From Verrucomicrobiia bacterium (lineage in GTDB: Bacteria; Verrucomicrobiota; Verrucomicrobiia; Palsa-1439): 64,000 nucleotides of DNA. The DNA is taken from NCBI GenBank assembly GCA_022072455.1, contig JAJVHY010000004.1:488295-552294 (forward strand), given 5' to 3'. Shown piece after piece: positions 35,556 to 44,781 of this stretch (the stretch's first letter is position 1; each line of letters begins with the position of its first letter). The position numbers and the translations under genes were made by a program. The notes under the pieces were generated by a model. That model searched no databases, was not told the origin of the DNA, and was given only the letters and a program-made list of their open reading frames with translations.

Positions 35556-37762
35556 GGCAAATTCCAAAGTTTGCGGATGATCCAATCCGCGGCCAACATG
35601 GTCAGAAGAAAAGCCAACAGCAGCGGATGATTCCACAAGTCCAAGAGTTGGACGCGGGCAAAATGTTGTTCTTCAACGCGCAGATCCTTGCGCCAATTCT
35701 CCCAGTCGCCGAGCCGACTGAATCGCCCGCCGCTGCCGGTCGCCAGCCGGTTGAGCAACTCGCGGTCAATCGGTTTGCCGGTGATCTCCGTGACGGGCCG
35801 CGTGACAACAAACTTGGTGCGGCCGGTGACGTTGGTGCCGCCGACCTGCGCCGTCGCTTCCGCCTGATAAACGCCCGGCACATGCAGGTCAATCGTCGCC
35901 CGGTATCCCGGCACTTGCCGGCCGTCGGTGGTCGGGAGACTGGCCGGCTGGAGCGCGTATTCAAATGTCTTTTCGTCAGGCGTGAGCACGCGCAACCCGA
36001 CGGTGGCCGGCGGCGGGGCGACGGTCGTGACAATCGCCCGCATGTCCGGTTTTTCGCCGGTGAGGTAACTGGATTTGTCGGTAAACAATTCGAGCCGGTT
36101 GTCGGCTTGTTTGTTTTGCTCCTTCGGGATCAACCAGTCCATCAACTGCGCCCAAAACGTGTCGTACGGCGACCGCGTGCCAACCCAACTCTTCGCGGCC
36201 AACCGCCAGCGCCAAATCGTATCCGTCAGCACCGTGACCACGCGCCCCTGGCCAAACCGCCCGGCCACGATCAACGGGACCCGCGCCTCGCCGGTGTTGG
36301 CCTGCACCAAGACCTCCGCCGTCGGCGCCACGCCGGCCACGAAGTTACACGTCAACAATGGCGGCAGGTCGGTGATCTTCGCGAAGAGCGCGCCAAAGAC
36401 TGGATGATGCAACCCGGTCGCGGTGATTTCGACCGGAAACTTCCCTTCCCGGTATTCCGTTTTCTCGTCGAGCTTGACCGGCAACAGTTCGCGCAACGGC
36501 GTGTCCGCCAGGGCACGGGTGCCAAGACTGTTCGCGCCGCCAAGCAAGACCAAGGCGCCGCCGCGATCCACAAATTGCCGGAGCGCCAGCCACCCGTCCG
36601 CCGGTATCGCCGCCGGTTGGAGATCGCCGAGCACGATGACCGAATACCGCGCCAACGCTTCCTGGGTGAACTCCAATGGTTTCTTCTGCGAGAAATTGCC
36701 GCGGTCGGACATCAACACCAGCCGGTTGTCCGTCCACCGCACGTAGGTGACCAGTTGCAAATTCCGGTCGCTGACAAGGGCTTGCCGGAGGAATTTGAAA
36801 TCGAACCCGAGCGCGTTTTGCAGGTAGAGCACGCGGTTGCCGGCTTCGATGACTTCAATCAGGAAGGAAAAGTTTTGGGCTTCCTTGTCCGCGGCCGGAT
36901 CCGGGATGCGCAATTCGTACTGCGTCATCCCGGCCATTTCGTGCATGACCGCCAGCGTCACTTCGCGCGTCTGTTCGTCCTCCCCAAAGGCAACGGGCGT
37001 CTCCTGATAGCGCTCGCCGTCACGCCACAACTCCAGTCGAATCGTCTCCCCGCTCAGCCCGATTCCATTGACGACGACGCGAATCTCCGCCTCCCAACCG
37101 ATCACGACGCGTTGCGGATGATCAACGTTCACAATCGAAATGCGTTTCGATTTTGGCGGTGCTTTGAATTCTTTTTCCAACTCAAACGGAAATACCGGCA
37201 CGGTGGCCGGCCCGGTTTCCACGGCCTTTGTGCCGGCCACCGTATCCAAGCCATCGCTCAAGACCAACACCCCGGCCAGTGGTTGACCACGGAAGCGATC
37301 TTCGACTTGCCGGAGCGCGCCGAGCAGGTTGGACCGGTCGCCCTGAAACCCGGTCGGACTGCTTTCCGCGCCGGTCTCGGTCAATTGGTGGTCGAACGTA
37401 AAAACGCGCACATCAAAATCCTGGCGCGCCTGGGTCAGTGTCGGTGACTTGAAAAACTCCCGCACCAATTCCGCGCGGCGCGGTTGGTTTTCGTCCACCG
37501 GATCAGTCATGCTTTCGGAGGTATCCACCAGCACGGCGAGTTGCGGACGCAAGACCGTCACTTCCTCCTGCCGTTTCTGCGGCAACGCCAGCACCGTGAC
37601 AAACCCCACCAATGCCAATCCGCGCAAACACCACAGCACCGCGATGCGCCACCGCGAGCGCAACCCATAAAAAAAACTCCACCCCAACACCGCCAGAATC
37701 ACCACCACCGCTGCCACCAACCACGGCCAGCGGATTACCGGATTGAAAACGAACTCGCTCAT
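35552..37762 (-). CDS. VWA-domain membrane protein with GATase-like domain (BatB/BatA-like)
   Basis: This 736-residue protein has two N-terminal membrane helices (about 13-31 and 38-60). A von Willebrand A domain with the metal-site motif DTSES (about residues 80-84) comes next, then Ig-like strands. A class-I glutamine-amidotransferase-like domain (DGWLALRQFVDRGGALVLLGG, split) follows, then another beta domain and a C-terminal membrane helix near 710-730. The same architecture occurs in VWA proteins partnered with MoxR ATPases. Its ATG overlaps the stop of the BatA gene (ATGA). Confidence 0.85.
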   Translation of the reverse strand: MSEFVFNPVIRWPWLVAAVVVILAVLGWSFFYGLRSRWRIAVLWCLRGLALVGFVTVLALPQKRQEEVTVLRPQLAVLVDTSESMTDPVDENQPRRAELVREFFKSPTLTQARQDFDVRVFTFDHQLTETGAESSPTGFQGDRSNLLGALRQVEDRFRGQPLAGVLVLSDGLDTVAGTKAVETGPATVPVFPFELEKEFKAPPKSKRISIVNVDHPQRVVIGWEAEIRVVVNGIGLSGETIRLELWRDGERYQETPVAFGEDEQTREVTLAVMHEMAGMTQYELRIPDPAADKEAQNFSFLIEVIEAGNRVLYLQNALGFDFKFLRQALVSDRNLQLVTYVRWTDNRLVLMSDRGNFSQKKPLEFTQEALARYSVIVLGDLQPAAIPADGWLALRQFVDRGGALVLLGGANSLGTRALADTPLRELLPVKLDEKTEYREGKFPVEITATGLHHPVFGALFAKITDLPPLLTCNFVAGVAPTAEVLVQANTGEARVPLIVAGRFGQGRVVTVLTDTIWRWRLAAKSWVGTRSPYDTFWAQLMDWLIPKEQNKQADNRLELFTDKSSYLTGEKPDMRAIVTTVAPPPATVGLRVLTPDEKTFEYALQPASLPTTDGRQVPGYRATIDLHVPGVYQAEATAQVGGTNVTGRTKFVVTRPVTEITGKPIDRELLNRLATGSGGRFSRLGDWENWRKDLRVEEQHFARVQLLDLWNHPLLLAFLLTMLAADWIIRKLWNLP

Positions 37763-39903
37763 TTCACAACTTCCTCTGCCGGGCGGAACGGTTGCGAGAG
37801 CCGGCGTTTGTTGAGTCGCCCCGTTGCAATATGCGTCTCGGCAGCTTGCGAACGGTTGCGCGCCATCACATTCGCGATCACGGCTTCGATGCCGAACAAC
37901 AGCAACGCCAACAGCAGGAAGGCCGGCCAGAGCGGCGCGAGTTCGCGTTTGCGCTCCAGCCAGAGCCGCAAGTCATCGAGGCCGGTCACCGTTTCGTTGG
38001 GAACGATCTTCGCCACTGCGGCGTCATCCATCGGTTTCAGTTTCGATTCGCGCGGGTCAATGTTGACCGCCAATTGTTGAACAACCGCGCCGCTTCCCGC
38101 CGTGACCGCGTAGAAACCGGCCTGCTCGGCACGATCCACGATAAATTCGCCAGCGCCGACCGGTTGCTTGGTCGCGTTGGGCAGCGTCACCGTCAGCGGC
38201 TCGTCGCGGGGCAGGTTGGGCGCCGGGGGCAACGGGTCGCCGACGACGTAGTTCGCAAATTGCCGGTCGAGTTCCGCCGACCACCGGGCGATCTGTTTGG
38301 CGAGCGGGAGAAATGCCGGCGAAAGCGGGAGGTCGCCCCAGGAGCGGTCCGCCGACGCGTTGACGATGAGCGTTTTCCCCGGCCCCAGCTTCCCGGCGAT
38401 GATGAAGGGCAGGTTGTCGCCGAGCGTCAGCAAAACTTTGGCGTCTTTGGCGACTTCCAGATTGAACAACCGTTGTTGCGGCACTGCCGGGAAAGGCGTA
38501 CTGGCGTCCCACGCGTTGAGAAACAAGGGGTGCCGCGGCTCCAGCGCGCGCACCGTTAACCGGCCGGTCGGCAAGTTCCGCTGGCCGGTTGGTTTCGCCG
38601 GTAGAAAGGCGAGGCGCGCGAGATTATCCACGCTGGAGTTGTCGCCGAAGAAAAACGCCACGGTGCCTCCGCTGTGCAACAGGCGTTCGAGTCGCACCGC
38701 CGCCCGGTCACTCACGATGGCGTCCGCGAGAATCACCGCCGAGTAACCCTCCAGCGGCAACTCATCCAACTCGGCGGTGGAAACGACCTTGGGTTGGATG
38801 TCACCGCCGGCGGCCAACGCTTTCTTGAGGTAAAATCCGGCATGCAGCGCTTCCGGCCCGGCTTGCTGGCCTTCGACCACGACGACTCGCGGCGGCTGGT
38901 AAATGGCGAGCCAGAAATAATGCCGGTCATCCTCGGGAAGATTGTCCCCCTGCAAACTGGCGGTGCCGCGCAGGGTTTCGCCGGTCACCGCCGGCAAGGG
39001 AAACTCAACCGGCACCTCCACGGTCGATCCCGGCGCAACGTTCACCGCGCGCTGCGCGACCGCCTGTTCGCCGAGTTTGATCTCCAACAAATCCTGGAGT
39101 TCCACCGCGGAAAAGTTTTCCACCGTCGCCGCCCCACGCACCACGCTGCCGGCCGCCACCAGCGCCGAGCGAAACGTCAGGCGGGTCACCGCGGCATTCA
39201 GGGCCGGCATCCCGTCCGGCCGGACAATCGTCAAGAGCGCGCCGGTCGCGCGCCACGAATCATCGAAAACGGTGCGCGGGTCGAATTGCCACGCCCCTTC
39301 TTGATTGTCGGTCAGCAAGTAGACGCGCCGGATGCCCTTCTGGGTGCGCGCCATGATCTTGCGAGCTTCGCGCAGCGCGAGGGATAAATCAGTGCGGGAT
39401 TGCGTCGGCTGAATGCCCAGCACCACTTGCCGGGCGACGGTGTGGTCAACGGTCGGCTCGGCAATGAGCAATTGGGCGCGGTCGTTGGCGGTGAGGATGG
39501 CAACATCATCCACGGGCTGCAAATCATCAAGGATGGCGAGCGCCTGTTTCTTCGCGGCCTCCAACCGCGTCTGATTACCGGCGCGGTAATTCATGCTCAG
39601 CGAGTTGTCGAGAATGAGCACCACGGTGCGCGGGACGTTCCCCCCCCACCAGCCGGCCGTCTTCGGCGCAATGACCGGCCGCGCGGCCGCCAGCAGGATC
39701 AACGCAAAGATCAGGCAGCGCAAAATCAGCAGCAGCAAATTCTCGACGTGCGACCGCCGGGAGGTTTTCGCCTGCACGAGCTTCAGCAGCCGCAACGTGC
39801 TGAATGGAATCGACACGACGCGCTTGCGCTGGAGCAAGTGGATGATGATCGGCACCGCCAGCGCCGCCAGCCCGCTCAACATCCATGGCGAGAGAAATTG
39901 CAT
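37759..39903 (-). CDS. BatA N-terminal/VWA-domain membrane protein
   Basis: This 714-residue protein opens with the BatA N-terminal domain, a membrane-helix pair with MQFLSPWMLSGLAALAVPII and IHLLQRKR..PFSTLRLL, followed by a second helix near 60-75. A VWA domain with the metal-site motif DNSLS follows at about 98-102. Next come Ig-like strands, a GATase-like domain (LHSGGTVAFFFGDNSS) and a C-terminal helix near 665-685. It overlaps the DUF58 stop (TAATG). BatA-type proteins act with MoxR and DUF58 proteins in envelope integrity or stress tolerance. Confidence 0.88.
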   Translation of the reverse strand: MQFLSPWMLSGLAALAVPIIIHLLQRKRVVSIPFSTLRLLKLVQAKTSRRSHVENLLLLILRCLIFALILLAAARPVIAPKTAGWWGGNVPRTVVLILDNSLSMNYRAGNQTRLEAAKKQALAILDDLQPVDDVAILTANDRAQLLIAEPTVDHTVARQVVLGIQPTQSRTDLSLALREARKIMARTQKGIRRVYLLTDNQEGAWQFDPRTVFDDSWRATGALLTIVRPDGMPALNAAVTRLTFRSALVAAGSVVRGAATVENFSAVELQDLLEIKLGEQAVAQRAVNVAPGSTVEVPVEFPLPAVTGETLRGTASLQGDNLPEDDRHYFWLAIYQPPRVVVVEGQQAGPEALHAGFYLKKALAAGGDIQPKVVSTAELDELPLEGYSAVILADAIVSDRAAVRLERLLHSGGTVAFFFGDNSSVDNLARLAFLPAKPTGQRNLPTGRLTVRALEPRHPLFLNAWDASTPFPAVPQQRLFNLEVAKDAKVLLTLGDNLPFIIAGKLGPGKTLIVNASADRSWGDLPLSPAFLPLAKQIARWSAELDRQFANYVVGDPLPPAPNLPRDEPLTVTLPNATKQPVGAGEFIVDRAEQAGFYAVTAGSGAVVQQLAVNIDPRESKLKPMDDAAVAKIVPNETVTGLDDLRLWLERKRELAPLWPAFLLLALLLFGIEAVIANVMARNRSQAAETHIATGRLNKRRLSQPFRPAEEVVK

Positions 39904-40805
39904 TAGAGCGACATCCGCCGGCGTTCCATGAGATATTGGTGGACGAAATCCTCAAAGCCTTGGTCGGTTGAGACTAGCCGGTAATCCACGTTGAGCACGG
40001 CGCATTTTTCGCGGCATTGATCAATCAACTTTTGCAGTTCCTGTTTGTACGCGAGCCGGGCGGAACTCGGATCGATCTCCAGTTTTTCGCCCGTTTCCAT
40101 GTCGATGAATTCCGCCATGCGATCAATCGCGAGATCGAGTTCGACCGGGTCGAGAATCTGCAACAAAATCACGTCGTGCATTTTCTTGCGGAAGTGCGCG
40201 AGCGCGTTGAACACCGCCGGTGGGTCATCGAACAAATCCGACAGCAACACGATCATCCCGCGCCGGGAAATCATCTCCGCCAACGCGTGCAAGGCCAACC
40301 CGGTGTCCGTGCGATTTTTCGGTGTGTGACCAGCGAGCCGTTCGAGGAAAACGCGCAGGTGCCGCTTGCCACTCCGGGCCGGCACATGTTGCCGGACTTC
40401 GTTGTCGTAGATCGTCACCCCGAGTGAATCGCGTTCCTTGCTGACGATGTACCCCAGCGCGGCGGCGACATGGCAGGCGTATTCGTATTTCGTTTTCTGC
40501 CCCGCCGAGCCGTAGCCCATCGAACCGGAGCCATCAATGATGACTTGGACACGGAGGTTCGTCTCCTCCTCGAACTGCTTGATGTAATACCGGTCCGTCC
40601 GCCCGAACACTTTCCAGTCGAGATTGCGCAGATTGTCGCCCTTCACGTACTGCCGGTAATCATTGAATTCGACGCTCGCGCCCTTGAGCGGGCTGGCGTG
40701 ACTGCCGACTTGAAACCCTTCGACAACATACCGGGACCGCAGCACAAACCCATCGAGCTTGCGCATCGCTTCGGGCGTGAGGAAATCGCTGATACCAATT
40801 GCCAT
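39903..40805 (-). CDS. DUF58 domain protein (MoxR partner)
   Basis: This 300-residue cytosolic protein has the DUF58 signature. SASPLKGASVEFNDYRQYVKGDNLRNLDWKVFGRTDRYYIK is visible in pieces, including the strongly conserved R-Y--GD--R-IDW block, followed by a degenerate VWA fold with the metal-site-like DGSGSM. DUF58 proteins couple MoxR ATPases to membrane VWA proteins. The ATG at 40805 lies one base past the preceding stop; upstream in-frame residues do not resemble the family. Confidence 0.93.
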   Translation of the reverse strand: MAIGISDFLTPEAMRKLDGFVLRSRYVVEGFQVGSHASPLKGASVEFNDYRQYVKGDNLRNLDWKVFGRTDRYYIKQFEEETNLRVQVIIDGSGSMGYGSAGQKTKYEYACHVAAALGYIVSKERDSLGVTIYDNEVRQHVPARSGKRHLRVFLERLAGHTPKNRTDTGLALHALAEMISRRGMIVLLSDLFDDPPAVFNALAHFRKKMHDVILLQILDPVELDLAIDRMAEFIDMETGEKLEIDPSSARLAYKQELQKLIDQCREKCAVLNVDYRLVSTDQGFEDFVHQYLMERRRMSL

Positions 40806-40806
40806 A

Positions 40807-41544
40807 TCAAAATGTGACCGCGAACAGTTGATCCTGCGCCGCCAGGAGCGCCCAGTTGTCGCCGATATACAACAACGCGTACCCATCCACGCTCCCACCT
40901 TGCTGAATCAGTGCGGAGGTTTTCTTTCCCTTGAACTGCAACGAGCGCTCCCCGCTCACACTGTGCGCCGTGATTTTCCAGGGCACGGCTTGTGCCGGCC
41001 GCGGTTTGGTCGCCTCCCGCAGAGTGGTCAGCAACGGGCAGCGCGTCGGGCCGAGTTGATAGCGCTGGTTGGCTTGCCGGGCGAACCCTTCCGGCGCATG
41101 CACCGTGTACACCCAGGGTTGCCCCCACGGATCGGTCCGCAGCTGCGCCGGCAAATCGGCCATGACCGCCGCCAAGCTTTCCGGGAAACTCACCGCGCGC
41201 CGGTAATACTTCTTCAACACCACGTCCACTTCCAACATCCGCGCGCGCGCCAGCCAGATTCGCGCGACGTCGGCAATACCCTGCGCGACGAAATCGTTCG
41301 GGGCTGGGTTCAGGAATTTTCCGAGTTGCGCCTGCCATTTGGCGGGCGGTGCGCCGGTCAGGATTTCGCAGAAGACCTGCTGAAACTCCACAGCCGGCCA
41401 GAGTTCGGGTTCGAGTGATTTGCCAGCGGCGAGGCGCGCCACGATGGCAGCTGGGACCGGTTGAAGCGGCCAGATTTCCTGCGGCAGACCGGCATGAGCC
41501 GCGGCGCTGAGAACCACCAAGAATAAGCTAGTGCGCAAGGGCAT
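40807..41544 (-). CDS. Secreted protein of unknown function with a pseudopilin-like segment
   Basis: This 245-residue protein has a signal peptide (MPLRTSLFLVVLSAAAHA). It has no family I can name. A segment near residues 135-165 (LRTDPWGQPWVYTVHAPEG) resembles the DPWG.P..Y core of type II secretion major pseudopilins, but the pilin N-terminal helix is missing. The start at 41544 lies 17 bases inside the DUF4159 gene; an in-frame start at 41589 would precede the signal. It probably serves the MoxR/VWA cluster in the periplasm. Confidence 0.68.
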   Translation of the reverse strand: MPLRTSLFLVVLSAAAHAGLPQEIWPLQPVPAAIVARLAAGKSLEPELWPAVEFQQVFCEILTGAPPAKWQAQLGKFLNPAPNDFVAQGIADVARIWLARARMLEVDVVLKKYYRRAVSFPESLAAVMADLPAQLRTDPWGQPWVYTVHAPEGFARQANQRYQLGPTRCPLLTTLREATKPRPAQAVPWKITAHSVSGERSLQFKGKKTSALIQQGGSVDGYALLYIGDNWALLAAQDQLFAVTF

Positions 41545-43006
41545 AGAAGAGGACGTTGACGCCGAGCGCGGTCGCATCCTTGGCTTCATAACCCAACGCG
41601 TAGGGCGCGACCGCGCGTTCCCAACCGGCGCTCAGGTCGTAAGGGCAATAGATGACCTGCAAGACGCCATTGAGTTCAATGCCGTAGAGCTCCGGCGCCA
41701 ACTCCTGTTGGTTGCCGCGTTGCACCGCCAAGGCCGGGCGAACTTTGACTGAGCTCGCGGCCTGCGGTTCGCGGAACAACGAGTGATTCTTCGGCAACGC
41801 CCGCAGTTCCCGCCCCGGCAACACTTGCGCCATCTCCTGCCGGAACGCCTTGTCGAACGATAACCGGCCCTCGGCGGCTTCGGCGAAGAGCACGCCGCCG
41901 TTCGCGAGGAACCGCCGCAGATTGGTGCGTTCGGTATCGCTCAACGTGAAATCCGTCGTGCCGGTCAGGTAGAGGAACGGCATTTCAAAGACCGCCGTCT
42001 CATCGAGCCGCACTTCGCGCAACTCAAAGGAGACCGGAGTGCCGGTCACGGTGTGAAAATGGTTCAGCAACATCGGGAACGCCGCCGCCCGCGACTGCCA
42101 CGGGCCGGTATGGATGACTTGGCCGACGCGGAATTTGCCGGCGGTTTTCCGGTCGCTGTTCACCAACTCGACACTTTTGCCGACGCTCTTGCCGGCATCG
42201 CGCATGGCGGTGATGTAGGCGATCAGGTTACCGCCGATCTTGCGCGCGTCGGCGTCCTCGTAGCCCCAGCTCTCGTGCGGATTCGCTTCCCAGCCGAGTG
42301 AGAAATCCCAGCGGGAAATGAAGATCGCCGTCCGGTTATCAATGTCCACGCCGTTCAGGTACGGCAACGGATCGGTGGCCACGCCATCGCGGATCATCCG
42401 CGCGCGGTAGGCGACTTTGTTGATCTCGTAGAAGGATTGGAAAACGGGGTGATCCATCCGCAGCCGGTACGTTGGCCGTTCCGGCAAGATGTCGTGCGCG
42501 GCTTGCAACGCGGCCTGGTAGGCGTCGGGATGGCCAACGAGTGAATTGAAGATGATCGTGCCACCGTTGAGGACATACTCGCGCAAAATCCGCACCTCCG
42601 CCGGTGTCAATTTGAACGGCTTGTACCCGGAGCGGTAGAGGATCGGGTTTTTGGCAGGATCGGTGGCGATGTCGCTGAAGGCTTTGATGTTCGAGCTGAA
42701 GTGCACGTTCATCTCGGCCGAAATCCATTCAAGCAGGCCCTTGATGTCGTTGGGTGTGCGCGTCCAATCCTCGGCGTCACCGGAGCGGATTTTGGTGAGC
42801 AAGACCGGCGGGACGGGCGGATTTTTTTTCTCCTGTCGTTTCAAGGCCACGACTGGATACGGCAACGGCGCAAAACCTTCCGACGACGAAATCTGAGCCG
42901 GCGGCGGCTTGGGGCGTTCCAACGGGGGTGGGTCCGGCGGCTGCACCGCGCTGGCTGTGAGAGTGGCTGCAAGCCCGAGAAAACCGAGGTATGAAGTGCC
43001 GCGCAT
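41528..43006 (-). CDS. DUF4159 domain protein, secreted
   Basis: This 492-residue protein starts with a signal peptide (TSYLGFLGLAATLTASAVQ) and a Pro-rich linker. Two DUF4159-like halves follow. The first has LREYVLNGGTIIFNSL and IYHG-like NGVDIDNRTAIFISRWDFSLGWE. The second has LRRFLANGGVLFAEAA and a matching GVLQVIYCPYDLSAGWE strand pair. DUF4159 is a Rossmann/GATase-like fold common in MoxR/VWA loci. It is the first gene of the 15.7-kb cluster, preceded by a sigma-70-like promoter and AAGGA seven to eight bases before the ATG. Confidence 0.85.
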   Translation of the reverse strand: MRGTSYLGFLGLAATLTASAVQPPDPPPLERPKPPPAQISSSEGFAPLPYPVVALKRQEKKNPPVPPVLLTKIRSGDAEDWTRTPNDIKGLLEWISAEMNVHFSSNIKAFSDIATDPAKNPILYRSGYKPFKLTPAEVRILREYVLNGGTIIFNSLVGHPDAYQAALQAAHDILPERPTYRLRMDHPVFQSFYEINKVAYRARMIRDGVATDPLPYLNGVDIDNRTAIFISRWDFSLGWEANPHESWGYEDADARKIGGNLIAYITAMRDAGKSVGKSVELVNSDRKTAGKFRVGQVIHTGPWQSRAAAFPMLLNHFHTVTGTPVSFELREVRLDETAVFEMPFLYLTGTTDFTLSDTERTNLRRFLANGGVLFAEAAEGRLSFDKAFRQEMAQVLPGRELRALPKNHSLFREPQAASSVKVRPALAVQRGNQQELAPELYGIELNGVLQVIYCPYDLSAGWERAVAPYALGYEAKDATALGVNVLFYALAH

Positions 43007-43030
43007 AATTGTGTCCTTGCTGCTACTTCA

Positions 43031-43059
43031 ATTGTTCCGAGCCCGGCGATGGTTGTCAA
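43031..43059 (-). promoter_or_regulatory. Sigma-70-like promoter of the MoxR/VWA cluster
   Basis: On the minus strand a perfect TTGACA (43059-43054) is followed after 17 bases by AACAAT (43036-43031, 4/6 match). The predicted start is near 43024, giving an 18-base leader with AAGGA. No other convincing promoter was found within the gene train below it, which suggests a single very long transcript. Confidence 0.55.
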
Positions 43060-43068
43060 GCATGGGTA

Positions 43069-43077
43069 TGCTACACT
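43069..43077 (+). promoter_or_regulatory. Extended -10 element of rsmB
   Basis: TGCTACACT is an extended -10 (TGn-TACACT) that ends seven bases before the rsmB ATG at 43085. No Shine-Dalgarno is visible, so transcription probably starts at or within a base or two of the start codon. It overlaps the divergent promoter region of the MoxR cluster. Confidence 0.4.
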
Positions 43078-43084
43078 TTCGCCA

Positions 43085-44230
43085 ATGACCGCCCGGCAAA
43101 TTGCTTTCGACCTGCTCACGACTTGGCCGCGGTCGCGCAGTTTTGCGGATGAACTCCTTGCGCACCATCCCGCACTGCACGCCGATGACCGGCCAATCGT
43201 GCAGGAACTATTCTATGGCTGTCTCCGCCAACGGCTCGCGTTGGATTATCTGATTGAGACGGTCGCCGACAAAAAACCCCGCGCCGGAGTGCTGACCCTC
43301 TTGCACCTCGGTCTTTATGAATTGCATTTCATGAAGAGCGCACCGCATGCCGCCGTGCATGAAACCGTCGAACTCGCAAAACACCACGTCAGCCCGGCCG
43401 AGGTGCGGTTCATCAACGCCATTCTGCGGAATGCCGACCCGACCGTGTTGGAGCGGGCGGAGCCGTGGATCCGTCTGTCGCATCCACGCTGGCTGTACGA
43501 CCGGCACGGCACCGCGTGGTGCGAGTGGAACAACACCCCGCCGCCCGTGTATGCGCGCGGCGACCAAGCGTGGCCCGGTGTGCTCGAACCGACGGCTTTT
43601 CATCCGCTCTGTTACCGGGTGGTGGACGCGCCGGCGTTCTTCGCGGCACCGGGCAAGTATTATGTGCAAGACCCCTCCACCCTGCTGGCGGTTGACCTGC
43701 TCGATCCGCAACCGGGCGAAGCCATCCTCGACCTGTGCGCCGCGCCGGGCGGCAAGGCGACTTACATCGCTCAGAAAATGCAAAATCTGGGGCAAATCAT
43801 CGCGGCCGATTCGTCGAACGTCCGCCTCGCCAAAGTCACGGAGAATTGCCGGCGGTTGGGCGTGACGATTGTTGCCACGTTGGCGTGCGCCAATGGCCGG
43901 TGTCTGCGCGGCCGGCAGTTTGACCGGGTGTTGGTGGACGCGCCGTGCTCGAATACTGGCGTGATTCGCCGCCGGGTGGATTTGCGCTGGCGGATCCGGG
44001 AGGAAGAATTGCGCCGGTTGGCGGACGTGCAGAAAAAACTGCTCGCGGTTGCGCGCGAACTGGTCAAGCCGGGCGGCGTGGTGGTGTACAGCACGTGCAG
44101 TTTGGAGCCGGAAGAAAACGAACAGGTCGTGGCGCAAGCGCCGGGATTCGTCATCGAGGAGCAACGCGCTTCCCGACCGCCGTCTGACAACATGGACGGC
44201 GCGTTTGTCTGTAAAATGCGCGCGGCGTGA
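43085..44230 (+). CDS. rsmB: 16S rRNA (cytosine-967-C5)-methyltransferase RsmB-like
   Basis: This 381-residue enzyme of the Sun/NOL1 family has an N-terminal NusB-like helical RNA-binding domain (about 1-135; TARQIAFDLL, then LHLGLYELHF and AAVHETVELAK) and a C-terminal SAM-dependent methyltransferase. The methyltransferase has DLCAAPGGKATYIAQ, the VDAPCSNTG motif with one active-site Cys, and YSTCSLEPEENE with the second. The ATG at 43085 begins the NusB-like domain; the frame continues 12 codons upstream to another ATG. It is divergent from the MoxR cluster by 78 bases. Confidence 0.93.
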   Translation: MTARQIAFDLLTTWPRSRSFADELLAHHPALHADDRPIVQELFYGCLRQRLALDYLIETVADKKPRAGVLTLLHLGLYELHFMKSAPHAAVHETVELAKHHVSPAEVRFINAILRNADPTVLERAEPWIRLSHPRWLYDRHGTAWCEWNNTPPPVYARGDQAWPGVLEPTAFHPLCYRVVDAPAFFAAPGKYYVQDPSTLLAVDLLDPQPGEAILDLCAAPGGKATYIAQKMQNLGQIIAADSSNVRLAKVTENCRRLGVTIVATLACANGRCLRGRQFDRVLVDAPCSNTGVIRRRVDLRWRIREEELRRLADVQKKLLAVARELVKPGGVVVYSTCSLEPEENEQVVAQAPGFVIEEQRASRPPSDNMDGAFVCKMRAA

Positions 44231-44250
44231 CGAGTGACCGTCACGCCGCG
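44221..44250. terminator. Strong hairpin between convergent rsmB and Spy-like genes
   Basis: CGCGGCGTGAC (44221-44231) pairs perfectly with GTCACGCCGCG (44240-44250) over an 8-base loop. The left arm includes the rsmB stop codon. Neither side has a T-run, so it is an atypical terminator or an RNA-stabilising end shared by both convergent transcripts. Confidence 0.45.
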
Positions 44251-44271
44251 TGTCTGCCTGGCAACTCCGGA

Positions 44272-44781
44272 TTATTCGACGGGCGGAGCCTTCGGGGCTT
44301 TCTTCTCGCCCTTGTCGCCGCGCGGACCTTTTTCGCCCATGCGTTCGCGGGCTTTTTGCAGGCCCTCGTCGAGCTTCGCCTTTTGTTCATCGGTCAAGCT
44401 TGCGCGGAACTGCTCGACATAACCTTTGCGCGCTTCCATGACCGGCTTCCGCTGTTCCATCAATTTCTTGCCCGCGTCTTTGTCGCCGGACTCGCGGGCC
44501 TTGCGCATTTCAGCGTGGAAGTTCGGATTCGCTTTGTCCCAAGCTTCCGCATCCTTCTTGAACGCCGCGGTGAGTTCAGCGAGCTTGGTTTTCTGCGCAT
44601 CGGACAGACTCAAATTATCCACCACGCGCAGCGGCAACAGGTGCTCCTGCAGTACCCGCGGGCCGCGCGGGCCATCGCCCTTGTTGCCTTTGGGTTTACC
44701 GGCGCCGTCACCTTCGGCAAAGGCGAGGGAGGTGCTGAGGCCAACGAGTGCGATGGCCGTGAGTGTTTTAACGAGCTTCAT
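44272..44781 (-). CDS. Spy/LTXXQ-like periplasmic protein
   Basis: This 169-residue protein has a signal peptide (MKLVKTLTAIALVGLSTSLAFA). A charged helical body carries two LT.xQ-type motifs: LSLSDAQKTKLAEL (about residues 56-70) and ASLTDEQKAKLDEGL (about 125-140). These mark the Spy/CpxP/CnrX superfamily of periplasmic chaperones and stress or metal sensors. The tail is Lys/Gly/Pro-rich. The ATG at 44781 overlaps the stop of the DUF3106 gene (ATGA). It is the last gene of the sigma-factor operon and may sense envelope stress. Confidence 0.8.
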   Translation of the reverse strand: MKLVKTLTAIALVGLSTSLAFAEGDGAGKPKGNKGDGPRGPRVLQEHLLPLRVVDNLSLSDAQKTKLAELTAAFKKDAEAWDKANPNFHAEMRKARESGDKDAGKKLMEQRKPVMEARKGYVEQFRASLTDEQKAKLDEGLQKARERMGEKGPRGDKGEKKAPKAPPVE

